Source of the DNA: Ancylostoma caninum
Taxonomy: Eukaryota; Nematoda; Chromadorea; Rhabditida; Ancylostomatidae
Direction of reading: 5' to 3'
NCBI GenBank assembly: GCA_037903475.1
Contig: JBAJFG010000454.1
Span: 1,302,001-1,366,000, forward strand
Length of the DNA: 64,000 bases
The notes below the pieces were generated by a model, which saw only the letters and a program-made list of their open reading frames with translations, searched no databases and was not told where the DNA came from. Both the position numbers and the translations under genes were made by a program. Positions 36,440 to 47,215 of the stretch are shown one piece after another. Every line of letters starts with the position of its first letter. Position 1 is the stretch's first letter.

Positions 36440-37215
36440 CAAGTGGTGTTATTAAGCTTCCACGCCGTTTGCCCATCAGGCGTTCTTTGATCCTCACCTG
36501 CAAGGCCCTTCCTGTCTCTCCAATGTAAATTGCGTTGCACGTTGAGCATTCCATCTGCTAAATAACTCCCGATCGTACGCAGTCGCCTATTCTACCGTAA
36601 GGACAGACTACACACCTTTCACAGATGCAGTGCCTATTGTAGAGTCGATTTCGAATAAGCTGACTTTTGATGTTTTTATTGGGGATATTTACCAGTCTTA
36701 TATCATAATGTAACTGTGCTTGAACAATACAGCGCCGAACAGCGGAACGTATGCTGTCAGAGATGAATGGAAGGCAAAGTGGTAGTTTGTTCTGTCGCAA
36801 GATATCGTCGCACTCAACATGGGTCCTGCTATTACGCGGGAGCGCTGTATAACCATTAGCGACAGCAATTCGCGAAGCAAGAGTACGGGATTCTTCAAGG
36901 TCTTCAGTGCACAATCCAGTCGCCGTTTTGAACATGTTACGTATAACTGCACCCTTCATAGCTATGGGGTGCGCTGAGCGAGCGTGTATCAAGATGTTCC
37001 TACAACTTTCCTTGCGGTACCACTTCACTCTGACATTGCCCCTCGATAAGTTGACCTGGGTGTTTAGGAAAGGGAGCCAGCCGTTTCGTGGTTTCTCTCG
37101 TGTGAGCCGTTTGTACTGCGACCGTCCATTTCGGACTGTGTTGACGTAATTATGCAGCAGTCATCGATGTACCTGCAGTACAAATTCGGCAACCGGGCTA
37201 GGACAGATAGAATGC
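36440..37215 (-). pseudogene. PLE reverse transcriptase C-terminus and GIY-YIG nuclease
   Basis: The minus strand begins in RT motif C, RYIDD (YIDD codons at 37171-37160). After a frameshift it continues through LTREKPRNGWLPFLNTQVNL, KWYRKES, ILIHARSAHPIAMKG, LPFISDSIRSAVRRCIVQAQ and IRLVNIPNKNIKSQLIRNRL. The cysteine cluster C.RCVVCPYGRIGDC follows, then CSTCNAIYIGETGRALQVRI. This is the thumb, linker and GIY-YIG order of Penelope-like elements. Everything N-terminal to motif C is missing and there are frame breaks, so it is inactive. Confidence 0.85.
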
Positions 37216-37681
37216 TTAGAAGGCAAGGAACGAATCATATCGTGAAAACGACTTTGCTGTAAAGTGCACAATTTTGGCTCACGAAACGGATATATCAGCC
37301 AGAAAGACATTGGAGACATTGGAGGCATTTTGGATCTCAGTGCGAAATCCTCCAATGAACAACAAAAATGAGTGTCTCTCGATAACAAATGAGTTCATGA
37401 CATTCGTGCCACTTTGTGAGCTATGAACTGCCTGATTCTGCCTGTATAGATCTCGCGTACTGCTTATCATCATTCGTGTCTATACATGGCAATACTCACT
37501 CTTAAAGTTCGGCAGTGAAGTGCGGCAACATCTGCACTACCGGTGGAACAGCGGATGAACTACGTTTTCGGTACTGCGTGGTTTCTGCATTCTGTGCTTG
37601 GAATGATATCGAGATTCTAGCACAGGATGGAGAGGTGCTTAGCGGGTTAGACGCCAGATTTTTCAAGCCAAACCTCTTTGC

Positions 37682-37720
37682 AGGCCTCTGAGGACGGCGA
37701 TAGAGCCGAAACGTCAGGCC
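37682..37720 (+). ncRNA. Hammerhead-ribozyme-like motif, PLE right arm
   Basis: An outer stem (GGCC with GGCC) encloses CTGAGGA, a hairpin GGC-GATAGA-GCC, then GAAAC and GTC. Hammerheads need CUGANGA, stem II, GAAA and a UH cleavage site, and all are present. One extra base (C) sits between CTGAGGA and stem II, and helix III would be minimal, as reported for PLE ribozymes. Activity is unproven. Confidence 0.6.
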
Positions 37721-37771
37721 GCTAATAAAAAGTTCCACCTACAAAACCTCTAAGGCACAAGAATCACATAT

Positions 37772-37785
37772 AATATCTTGCAGTA
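37772..37785. repeat. PLE target-site duplication, copy 2
   Basis: Exact partner of 35832-35845. Confidence 0.85.
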
Positions 37786-39352
37786 TTTATTCCTTAAACT
37801 CGTAAAGGCTGGCGCTACATATAGGATCTAATGCATGGTGAAAAAACGTTAAACTTGCACTTTGCTCTTACATAAATACTAGGGGCATACCCGGCTTCAC
37901 TCAAAAGTTTTACCTGCCATGTGCCCGTTCTGGAGAAGTTTTGGAAAAATCGATAAAATCAATAAATCGTTAAGCTCATGCGGTAGAGAAAACAGTTGCT
38001 ATATTCGTGTGCACCACATAGGAGGACCTCATTAAAGATCCCAAGAACGGTTCTCCGATTTTTCGGAATTCATTTATAAAACGAACATTTATTTCATTCT
38101 AGATTATTTTTAGTTGTTTATTCTTAATGACATTTTTTAAACAAGTATTATTAGTCAGTTAATGTCAAGACTACTATTTTTGGTGCTTTTGTTATTTATC
38201 TGGGGTTCCGATGTGGTAAAGTTGCCACCTTTTCCCCACGCTCCCCTCCCCCCTGACTGGCTCGCAACTCCTACGTCCTTCATTGCTTCTACACCTCATT
38301 GTTGTTCAAGTCAAAGGCACTGTGTCTTCTCGTATTCGTGTTTGAGCTTTTAGCTGATTCTGAATCTCCTCGACACGCGGAACCCAACGATGTACATAAA
38401 ATGTTTCAGAAAGTACTTTAAACCCGTTTCCTTAAACGTTTTTCGAGACGGAATTCGGAACAGTTCGTCGAGCTGAGTGGACGCGTTGGTCCGTTGATCT
38501 TATCGATCGGACGCGTTAAGACTTGCTGGCCAACGCTGCAGCCGTGGCGGGCAGCCAGCACAGTCAGGAAGTCACTCCAACCAAGTGGTCCGTGACTGTG
38601 CTGGCTGCACTTTCGGACCCTCCGGGGTTCCCGTCATTTTTATGCGCTTTGACGTAAATCAATCGAATAGACCGGGCGAGATTTAGAACGCATGATGATG
38701 TGATGTCTACTACCCTCGAAACGAGGTGGCACAGTGAAGGTATGGCTTGTCAGCGCAGTGCAATACATGAACAAAAAAATATTACCTCACTGTGCATGGG
38801 ACTGGCAGAGCATGGGGTTGCAGTAGGACTGTTTAATGGATAACTGCTCTGAAAAAGACAGCTCTTCGCCAGTGTTAAATTGTAGTGTTTAGAGCTGGTG
38901 ACAAACGTACAGTTCTAGTCACTGATTTTAGTGTCGGCACTTCGAGATTCTGCAGAAGACGCGTGGAACTGAGTGAAAGTCTGCTGAGTGCCATGCTGAG
39001 TGAGGGTGTGGTGTCACAAACGGACTGGCGCGGATTCACAGACAATTGGCCATAGCTGAAATGGAAAATTAGGAGAGCATCACGGATGAACGAAACTGGC
39101 AAAGAGTGTACTCAGTCCCCACCTTCTCGACAGAGGCGAGAAAGGAGTACGCCAATTGTAGTTCTGCGAAGCGGTACGACTCATGTAAGCAGTAGTACTG
39201 CTGGGAGTAGTGTTGACAGAGGTAGGCATGGCTTGAAAAGAAACAGTTGAGCGACGAAGATGGGTGCTGAGCGAAGGCGTTGCGGTTGCGTTGAACGCCG
39301 CGTTCCGACGTGCTATCCTGAAGTATTATTTGAGACTTCCATAAGTAGTGAA
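37786..39352. other. No gene; GC-rich hairpin at 38551-38608
   Basis: GCAGCCAGCACAGTCA (38551-38566) pairs perfectly with 38593-38608 around a 26-nt loop. Nearby GGACGCGTT is directly repeated (about 38481 and 38507). Nothing else is recognised. The end of this stretch would be 3' flank of the EGF-ligand gene. Confidence 0.45.
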
Positions 39353-39353
39353 T

Positions 39354-39359
39354 TTTATT
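39354..39359 (-). terminator. Poly(A) signal of the EGF-ligand gene
   Basis: AATAAA on the minus strand about 95 nt past the stop codon at 39453, a plausible 3' UTR length for a nematode gene. Confidence 0.45.
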
Positions 39360-39452
39360 TAAACAATGTAGAATCATTCCAAAAATAGTAGCAAAGGAAG
39401 GGCACGGAATCATGCAGAGACAAGAGGGCCAACACAGAGGATTGCACCGAAA

Positions 39453-39636
39453 TTAAATGATGGCTAACTTCCTGTACGTATAGAAAATGAGGCCGATGGA
39501 GACGATCACCATGAGAATGATAAATGCGAACGCCGAGACACCTGACTTTTCCACGTCGACGTGACCTTTGACGGGAGCGAACAACCGCGCCACGAAGTGC
39601 AGCTCACATCGGCTGCCCCAGTAACCATGCGGGCAA
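39453..39636 (-). CDS. EGF-ligand gene, last exon (EGF end, membrane helix, tail)
   Basis: Acceptor CAATTTCAG. Encodes CPHGYWGSRCELHFVARLFA, a juxtamembrane stretch, the hydrophobic helix AFAFIILMVIVSIGLIFY, then TYRKLAII and TAA. The very short cytoplasmic tail lacks any recognisable domain. Confidence 0.8.
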
Positions 39637-42600
39637 CTGAAATTGGCGTCTTTACAAAGAAGCAATTTCCGGGTAAAACACATACATCGTGAAAGGAAGG
39701 CGCAGCAGATCAAGCCACTGATTCAAAACTAGGGTCATGTCCATAGTTAAAGGACTTGTCCAACAAAACGTTGCAGAGCAGCAGAAATCCGCTAACTAGC
39801 CTCCAGAACATTAAAATATTATGTGGACTGTTGGAGAGGCTTTTAATCCACATAGATCAAGCTTTGAATTAGCAAATGAAGCTCGTGAACTTCCCCTACT
39901 GGTTGAGCTTCCGCGAAAATCTTTTTTTGCTACCTGCTGAAGCTCCCCTGAGTCAATGTTTTTTACAGCCATACTTTTTCAAATCTTAGGATAACAGAGC
40001 TGCAGAAGAGATAAAAAGGATTTTCCCGCTCCACTCCGGTTTTCCTGCTCCGAAACCTCTAAAAACTCTTCAAAAGAAGATTCGCTCAGAGTTTGCCATG
40101 GGAGAGTTACTGGATGTACTCATCACGAGAGCTGTGCTCGCTCTGGACCGCAATGCTTTCTGTAGAGTTACACAGCACTGTTCGCGTAGCATGAGTACCA
40201 TAACTCTATGGAACTGCGTCATATTGATATGTCTATGTCATACCAGATAACTCATTAGTGTGAAGTTGCACAAATTTTTGTGAGATTTCATATCTACCAC
40301 ATCATAGTTACCACAGTCGCATAGGAATAGTGTTACAATCGAAAATCTTGGTGCTATTGATAAATAAGTAAAAAAAAAAAGAAAAGCTGAAAGGTGTTAG
40401 AAGAGCAGAAGAACGAAATAGCTCAAATATTCCCTATTAGAAAGCAGTACTTTCAAATATACCTGAAAATAAACAAAACTGCTAATAATTTTTTTTTCAG
40501 AAAATGAAGTTCCGAAAATTCAAACACTCGAGAAAGTGAGAGCACTACAACCCCTCCTGTCTTTCTTTTGAGGCTCTGTTGCTCATGTCTTTCTGACTCT
40601 CACCTTCTCTCTTGCATGAACACCAAAACATACGACTTTCTCCAAATCGAGTATTCGAATCCGAATAACATAATACGTTATTCGATCGTAGCTTCAGCTC
40701 AAGCTGCTAAGATGGAGCTTGTAATAAGGCACACAAAAATGAAGGCAAAAACTATAACATTTTCAGGGAGACTGTATGTAATTATGCATGAATATGTATT
40801 ATATCAGTGAAAGAAGGAGAGATCAGATAGAAGACGACCGATGGTGGTGTGTGCTGAAAAGCCAGTATTCGGTCTTGGAAAATGCAATTTTTTGTAAACT
40901 ATCTTTAATATTCAGCCACACATTAATAGTCAGGTTGTTATTTGAGCACGTTTATTTGGACGACGTTTCGACTCTACGTCGTTTTCAGAGGCCTGAAAGC
41001 GGTCCAAATTTTTTTTTTAAATTTACGATTTAGTCCACCAAACACCTCCTCTCCCAGTGCGTTCGATTCGTATTGGATATATCACTGATCCAAATCCGAA
41101 GGTAACACCCACCCACGTGCTCAGCGATTACAGCGGCGATAGTATTCCGCTAAGACAGTGACAGACCGCTAACAGGCAGCAAGTGCGGTTTACTCAGCTT
41201 TATTGGTCTTAATAGCCAAGCATGAGTAATAGGATTTCAGGCAGAGATTCAAAACGCTTCGAGGGCCTTCCTAGCAGATGTTTGCGCTTCGCAGGCGAGG
41301 ATCTTACATTTCTCGCCGAAATCGTTTCCACCGTGAACTTCCCTTCTATTTTCCCCAGCGGTGTTATTAAGCTCTCCCGTTTTTTACTTGCAAGATGTTC
41401 ATTTACTCGTACGTATAGTGGTCGACCGGTCCCTCCGATATATCGCGCATGGCAAACTGAGCATTTAATTTCGTAAATACTCCTGTTTTTACACAATCTC
41501 CAACTTTTCCGTAAGGACGAGTAATACAGTTTTGGGCTGTACAGGCTCTTTCATAGAGTATGTTACGAACTAAACCTTATGACAGAGCCCGTAACTAACG
41601 ATCGATATTGTCGCTGAGGATGTTAGTCAAAGCGACATCATCGTGCAGCTGGACTCGAACTAGACATATCCTGATAGCAGCGCTTATCCTATCGGAAACA
41701 AAAGGCAGGCATAACAGGAGTTTATTGCTATGCTCTTCAATTGAACTGATGGTTCGAAGCTTTTCGACCGTCTCGGTTTTGTTTGACAGCCTTTACTGTG
41801 CAATATATTAAAGGATTGTTCAAGAGATTCCGGCGCTTTGTTTCGCCGCTGCATACATCGGCAGCCGTTTCTCTGAACACTGAAGACCATCAATATCTAC
41901 TAAAATGCCCAGGTTTTATGAAAAGAGAACATGGAAGCTGTTAAACAATAAATATAATATAATTGGAGCGTTCCTTGAAGTGGCTGGGCTTTTCTATTTT
42001 ATTCTGTTTCCGGCTAGCTGTCACTCACCCCACACCAAGCAAAAACTAAACGGAGCAGTGTTGCCAAGGAACACACTTCAAATCTATGAGCAGTTCAACT
42101 TCTCAGGAAGAAGAAAAAAAATTGGACTCACTGGCAGTTCACTGATCTGACCTCATAAGTGACTTCGTCGATATCAATGGAGCAATTTCCTCCACGGTAG
42201 CACCACCCTGGAATGTTGATCATGTCGTAGTACTGCTGGTGATGACAACTTCGTAAATTCAGTAGTTAATTAACAACGAATAAATATAGATGTGATTTCA
42301 AATTTCGATGGAAATTCACTCGATTATGGCGGTAACTACTCAAATGTTGTACCTAGTTGGTTAATAGGAGGAATGCTTATCGTAAGGATTCACAAACGCT
42401 ATATTTTAGTAAGCGAAATTAGAAGCATTCGAGATCAAAGTTTCAAACCACAATAAAGCCGTGAAAAGCTACTTCTATCCAGAAAAAAATTAATTCATGA
42501 GACGATGATTCGTGGTCAGCACTCCGAAAACAAGTTTGTAAGATTTTATGGTCTTTTTAACAGAAAAGTGCCGCAGCTTCAAAATCAGTTGCAACTACGT

Positions 42601-44721
42601 GAGCCTTTGGATTTTCTTTTGAATCGGGTTGAAGTTTATTCTAGAACCGGTAACAGCGATATCCAGCCAATCAGCAACGGTGGAGTGTGTTACAAGGGTT
42701 GGGGCGTGGTTACAAGGGTAAGACAATTGATGAGGGTAACAATAGTACGCATGAATACTTTTGTTCTGTATTAATTTCTATAATGCATAGAGTTTCTATC
42801 CTCATGAATTTCTCGTCACGGTGTTATAGTAACCAGCAGACTGCGGTAAATGTTTGATGCTATCGTTTTGTAGCATGTGAGCTTCTCATCATTCGCCTTA
42901 TTGTTCAACAGCAAAAAAAAAAAAACAAATGAGCACTGTAGCTTGTCGCGAGTGAAGGACCAGTCCTCACGAGAAAACAGCCCGACTCACCTTTGCATCT
43001 ATGCTTAGCATGACGCCTTCGGGCCTCCTCGAGCTTGTGGTTTATCCGGACAGGAGCAGCCGTACCGTACAGCGCATCCAGTTCCTCACTTTCGCTCCCA
43101 TCGGAATCACCTAAAGCCATGTGCAACTCTGAGTCATATCCACAGATGTTGATCCTCTGACTCCTCCTCACCCACCATGATCTATTCCAAGTTCATTGGT
43201 TTCATGAGGATGATGAGCTTCGTGTGAATGATGTGAATGATCCTTCACTGTTGAATGAGCAGTCTCCAGTAATTCTGGAGGTTCGTTGACCTGAACATAA
43301 TAAATAAAATTTCCTACTGAGAAAGAACAAGCGATGGTTAGTTAGTGGCATACTGTAATTGCTAGCAAAATTGAGTTATCATCGCCAGATTGATCCGATC
43401 CTCTTTTTTTTATTTTCATGATTTCTCTGATTATCACATGAAAAGCAGACACAATTATATCACCACATCTCCTCTTCAAAAATGGTCGTACTTGACATTA
43501 GTATACCCCACATGAAATAAGCAAGAAATATAGAGGCTAACGAATAGGAAAAAATTGGACTGGTTGGGATTGAAGAAGGGAGATGTCTACCAAAACACTC
43601 TACAATCTTTTTTCTGTGTTATTTCTGCTCTACATATTCATTGGACTCGAATTGCTCTAGATAAAGCAAATGGAATTGTGTAAACTACGCAGCACAAACG
43701 TTTCGAAGCGAGTTACCAAGCTTGAAATAATCTTCCCAGAAGTGTATATATAATTTTGAGCGATTTCATTGTCAAATTTCTAAAGACCGGGAATCCCCTG
43801 ATTTGCGAAATGGTTAGCTGATTCATCTTTTTTGTTTGCTTTAATGCTTCATTTGAAGTATTTGTAGATGTAGACTTCTGTAATGATTTTCGAAATACTG
43901 TGACTCAAAAAGTGATGCTGAACAAACATGAACAGAGTCCACAGACTAGTCTGTGCTTAATGACATAACTCCTCCTATACTCAATTTCAAACGGCGAACG
44001 TTTCCAAGGACCAGCGATTCATCGGACCATCTCCCTTTTGGAACAGACTGCTGTCGGCCCTTTCTTTGATATGCTTATGAAGAGAGGGAGGAAAGTCACC
44101 GAGTTGAAGTTTATAGACGAATCAAGAGTTCAAGAAACACTATTCGAAGCATGTGGGCGCAACCAGATGACAACTGCAGCGCTTCTTCTCGCATGCCTTA
44201 ACAGCTTACCAAGCTTTGCATTTTTCGCGTCTAGAATTTCGAAGATTGTTCTAGCACTCATTACGCTAATAAATTTATTGGCCCACAGCTGATATAGGGT
44301 CATTATGTAAGGAATTTTGTGGGAAGCATGGAAGATGAATCAGCTGAGCCTTGCGAACGCCAATGGGATAAATATGTTGCTAAGAAATGACACAATATTA
44401 CAACGGTGGAACTCCTCTATAGGATCTCTCCTGGTATTTAGATGAAGACCAAGGAAAAAGTCATCGAATAGACCATCAACATTTAGGTGCAAGTTAAACG
44501 ATGCTTGAGCTTGAGCACAAGAAACTACTACTGGCAACGGAACTAGGGCGACAGGAGAGGAGACCACTCATATTTGCACGGAAGGGTAGTGAAGTTTGAA
44601 GTTTGGCAATGATTGTTTACTTCTTCATCCACAAAACTCACCTCATTTTGCTCTGGATCGTTCTTCTCCAACGCCTGTGCATCGCTCCGATCGTCTCGAA
44701 ACCATGAGGGGAGGCAGCCCT
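39453..44721 (-). CDS. Transmembrane EGF-family growth factor precursor (LIN-3 / Spitz type)
   Basis: Exons, 5' to 3': 44721-44642, 43290-43176, 43128-42991, 42235-42132 and 39636-39453. Together they encode an acidic, His-rich propeptide, one EGF domain, a juxtamembrane stretch, one transmembrane helix and an eight-residue tail. The EGF domain reads GWCYRGGNCSIDIDEV, then VNCHCPHGYWGSRCEL. Spacing is C-x5-C-x15-C-x-C-x8-C, as in Spitz/TGF-alpha/LIN-3 ligands of the EGF receptor. Phases match at three of four joins (2-3, 3-4, 5-6 by my numbering). The join between 42991 and 42235 does not, so a small exon holding the first EGF cysteine is probably missed. A first exon may end at 45003 (donor GTGAGA; phase fits). 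Known ligands of this type are cleaved at the membrane to signal. Orthology (LIN-3 or another EGF ligand) cannot be settled by eye. Confidence 0.75.
40880..41900 (-). pseudogene. PLE relic inside an EGF-ligand intron
   Basis: The minus strand gives a degraded RT C-terminus and linker (VQLHDD, then CTAQNCITRPYGKVGDCVK), the GIY-YIG start CSVCHARYIGGTGRPLYVRV with NEHLASKKRESLITPLGK, and the 3' end with a hammerhead-like block at 40957-40997 (CTGAAAA, so one core base is lost; GTC is kept). It lies wholly in the last intron of the EGF-ligand gene, in the same orientation as the gene. Confidence 0.8.
42132..42235 (-). CDS. EGF-ligand gene, exon 5 (EGF domain)
   Basis: Encodes YYDMINIPGWCYRGGNCSID through VNC and donates CA to the next exon (donor GTGAGT), completing His between cysteines 4 and 5 of the EGF domain. 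The acceptor is CACCAG or CAGCAG. Confidence 0.75.
42991..43128 (-). CDS. EGF-ligand gene, exon 4
   Basis: Follows a 47-nt intron (43175-43129) that must be removed to avoid a stop. Encodes ELHMALGDSDGSESEELDAL, then KLEEARRRHAKHRCK, whose dibasic run could be a processing site. Donor GTGAGT. Confidence 0.7.
43176..43290 (-). CDS. EGF-ligand gene, exon 3 (His-rich)
   Basis: Acceptor TTATGTTCAG, donor GTGGGT. Encodes VNEPPELLETAHSTVKDHSH then HSHEAHHPHETNELGIDH. The nine histidines could bind metal, which is an inference. Ends in phase 1. Confidence 0.65.
43301..44641. other. Intron of the EGF-ligand gene
   Basis: Open frames at 44038-44292 (+) and 44340-44567 (-) show no splice or family support and are treated as chance ORFs within the intron. 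Confidence 0.45.
44642..44721 (-). CDS. EGF-ligand gene, exon 2
   Basis: Acceptor TTTTCCAG, donor GTGAGT. Encodes GCLPSWFRDDRSDAQALEKN then DPEQNE. It ends in phase 0, matching the next exon. Confidence 0.65.
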
Positions 44722-45668
44722 CTGGAAAATAACGCAGTCTCTTAATGCTCATAAATACTAGTCCATTCTTCTAATATCCGTCGCAGGATACCATTTCTAT
44801 TCCAACTAATTCAAACTTGGAAGACCATGAATTAGTGGGCCCTTGAGCCAAGTTGTCCATATCATAATTTTTTTGTTATTTTTTCACTAATAAAGATGGC
44901 ATAGCGATGTACTGTGGCATATTGCATTAGTGTACTGAAAAGATAAATAAACACATAAATAAATAAGTAAGTGATGATGGCTCAACTTGAAGTTCCTCTC
45001 ACCTAGCCAGAGCAGCAATTTTTCAGGAACAGTGCGCTGGCGCATGGTTGTCGAGTGCAACTTCTGCCATGGCGCAGTTCTACGCCCTTCTGCTTCAGCT
45101 CTTTGTTGCAGGCGAGAAAAAGAACAAAAACACAGCCAGCTGCACTGCGCGAACGTGGCCCCAATATGGGCATTTTCTTGCGAGCGCTGCGTGTTCCGTA
45201 GAGTTGTGCTGTCTCCAACAGAAACGCACTAACCATCCATCACATCAAGCAATACAAACTTTAAAAAAGGGAGCTCTAAGTAGATTTTTGATCCAATAGG
45301 GGTCTCAACAGATCTGAACTGAGATGCTTCAATATCAATGAGGTGTTGCAATTGGAATTTATAGCAAAGTTTGTTTGAGAGATAGCGGGATAAACCAATT
45401 GTTCCATAAAGGTGTTCTAGCCACAGTGGTTGAGACTACGGTTTAATACATCCGGAAGGTCCTTGCTGTACCACTACCAATCACAACTTTGCCGTGACTG
45501 CGATAATGAAACGCAGCAGATGACGTAGAGAACGAAAGTTGTAGTATGCATGGGTTGGTGGTCAGGGAGTACTAGACTAATTAAATATTTTTCAACTAGA
45601 ACAAAAACCACTCACTGCTGATAGTTGAAGAAACTGAGGACATTGAATTGTACATATCAAGTCTTTCA

Positions 45669-45822
45669 ATGAAAACATTAATACTTGCCATTTTCTATTT
45701 ACTCTGGGTGGGTCAAAATTCAGTAGACAAGCATGACTCTCCACTGAATCGTTCACTCATAGCATATTTCCAAATCCTATCGTTAAGTCGCTTCCAAGGA
45801 TTTATTGGTGTCGAATTCCTCG
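45669..45822 (+). CDS. Candidate first exon of a small secreted protein
   Basis: Starts MKTLILAIFYLLWVGQNSVD, a good signal peptide, and runs to a GGTAAGCC donor in phase 1. A candidate next exon (about 46018-46048, between CTCCAG and GTAAGT) keeps phase and encodes SIYDRHKQK. No family is recognised, and the chain is not proven. Confidence 0.3.
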
Positions 45823-46979
45823 GTAAGCCTTCTCCGAAGTTCTGAAGGATTCAACAGTTCAACTACCGAATGGTAAAGGATTCCGACTATGGATTCTAAG
45901 ACAATTAAAAAAAATCAAAACTGGTGAAATATAACAGAAGCGGTTGTTTGTCCCATTCTTTGTATTAAAAAGCATAATCATTTCAAGGGGTATTGTAAGC
46001 CATCCTGGCAATCTCCAGTTAGCATTTACGACAGACACAAGCAGAAAGGGTAAGTTGTGCAATAGCCAATGCACGAAGCAGCAAGTGCAAGAAAGAAATT
46101 GGAAAGCTTGGAAAGCTTGGAAAGAATTGGGCATCGCAAAAGGAGGACAAGTGATAACAACAGCTAACCCGACTTCTGATTATCAACATCAATCCTGAAG
46201 TTTCTCCTTGGTCTTTGAGCAAAGGGTTACCTTTACCTACGTACCGCCTTTTTCTCCAATTTTCTGCTCCTACTACAAGGGGAGCGAATCTCTAGAGTAT
46301 AGAGTAGGAGTTATGTCACCTATTCGAGGGACGAATTCTAGTTCAATTCTAGTTTTTGTACTTTTCAATAACATGTCCTTTCTGATTTCAGCGAGTATCT
46401 CGCATGTTATCCCTACCTAAAGACTATTCACGCACCTTTTATTTTGCATTAGGTGCTCGAAAGCTTAAAAATTCCAGTTCAAATTTACCCACAGCGCTGC
46501 CAAGCTGGTAAGAATGGGAATGAATGGAAGGTTAACTGCTGTTTCCAGGGTAGACGCTGAACTCAGCATCGCTTTTGAATTTTTTAAGGTTTAGGTTTCA
46601 TGAGCAATAGTGTGGCTGCCTCAAAGTCCAGTGGATATCAGTCAAAAATTTGAAAAAATATAATAAAGCAGCCAATCCCCAATACGTTTTGCGATATAAA
46701 AAAACCTGTCTGACGAAGAAAGATGACGAAAAGGTACCTAAAATTTCATCAAGCGAAGTTCTTGAATATCTATAGTTCTTGAATATATATGAATTCTTGA
46801 ATATAATATAGCTGTCTTGAATATCCACCCACAAGTTCGACACCATCGCAAGCATGAAATCTTCGCAAATAAAACAAATATTCTAGAAAAAAAAACTCTG
46901 GCACTGACCTACATGGAGCCCTTGGATTTCAGTGACCCGGTAGAACAGCGGTACATACATGTTGCATATTGCATAGAGC

Positions 46980-47215
46980 TGCCATAAACCGCCGCACTCG
47001 GATATCCCTCCCCGCCCTCAGCCCCCTGTCGCGCTATTTCGAACGGCCCTATACGACCTTTGTCAATATCCAATTTGCACATAATCAAACAGTGCCGCTC
47101 GCTGGTCCGCGGCGAACGACGAGCAAAGGCCGCGCGTCGAAGTTGCGCGGACGTGACGGAGCACCGAACTTGGCTGCGGCTTAGCCAGCGCACTTTTTGC
47201 ACAGCCACTGTGAGC
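46980..47215. promoter_or_regulatory. GC- and CpG-rich island, possible promoter
   Basis: A second CpG-rich patch in AT-rich surroundings, with GGTCCGCGGCG, GCCGCGCG and TTGCGCGGACG. It resembles a gene start, but no adjacent exon is certain. Both strands are open here, which reflects composition. Confidence 0.25.

Larger units (their letters stand above)
35846..37771 (-). mobile_element. PLE with inverted terminal arms and 14-bp target duplication
   Basis: The left arm (35901-36437) and right arm (37221-37768) are long inverted repeats of PLE 3' sequence, each with a hammerhead-like motif. The left arm alone carries a further 55-bp tail (35846-35900) containing GCCGAGGTTT in minus sense. 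The centre (36438-37220) is minus-strand PLE coding DNA from the RT YIDD box to the GIY-YIG nuclease. A perfect 14-bp direct repeat bounds the whole, so it arrived as one unit. PLEs are known to carry direct or inverted pseudo-LTRs. Confidence 0.85.

Noticed and set aside
35846..37771. Two independent PLE insertions in opposite orientation
   Set aside because: A single perfect 14-bp duplication brackets both arms, and no duplication is seen at the inner junction.
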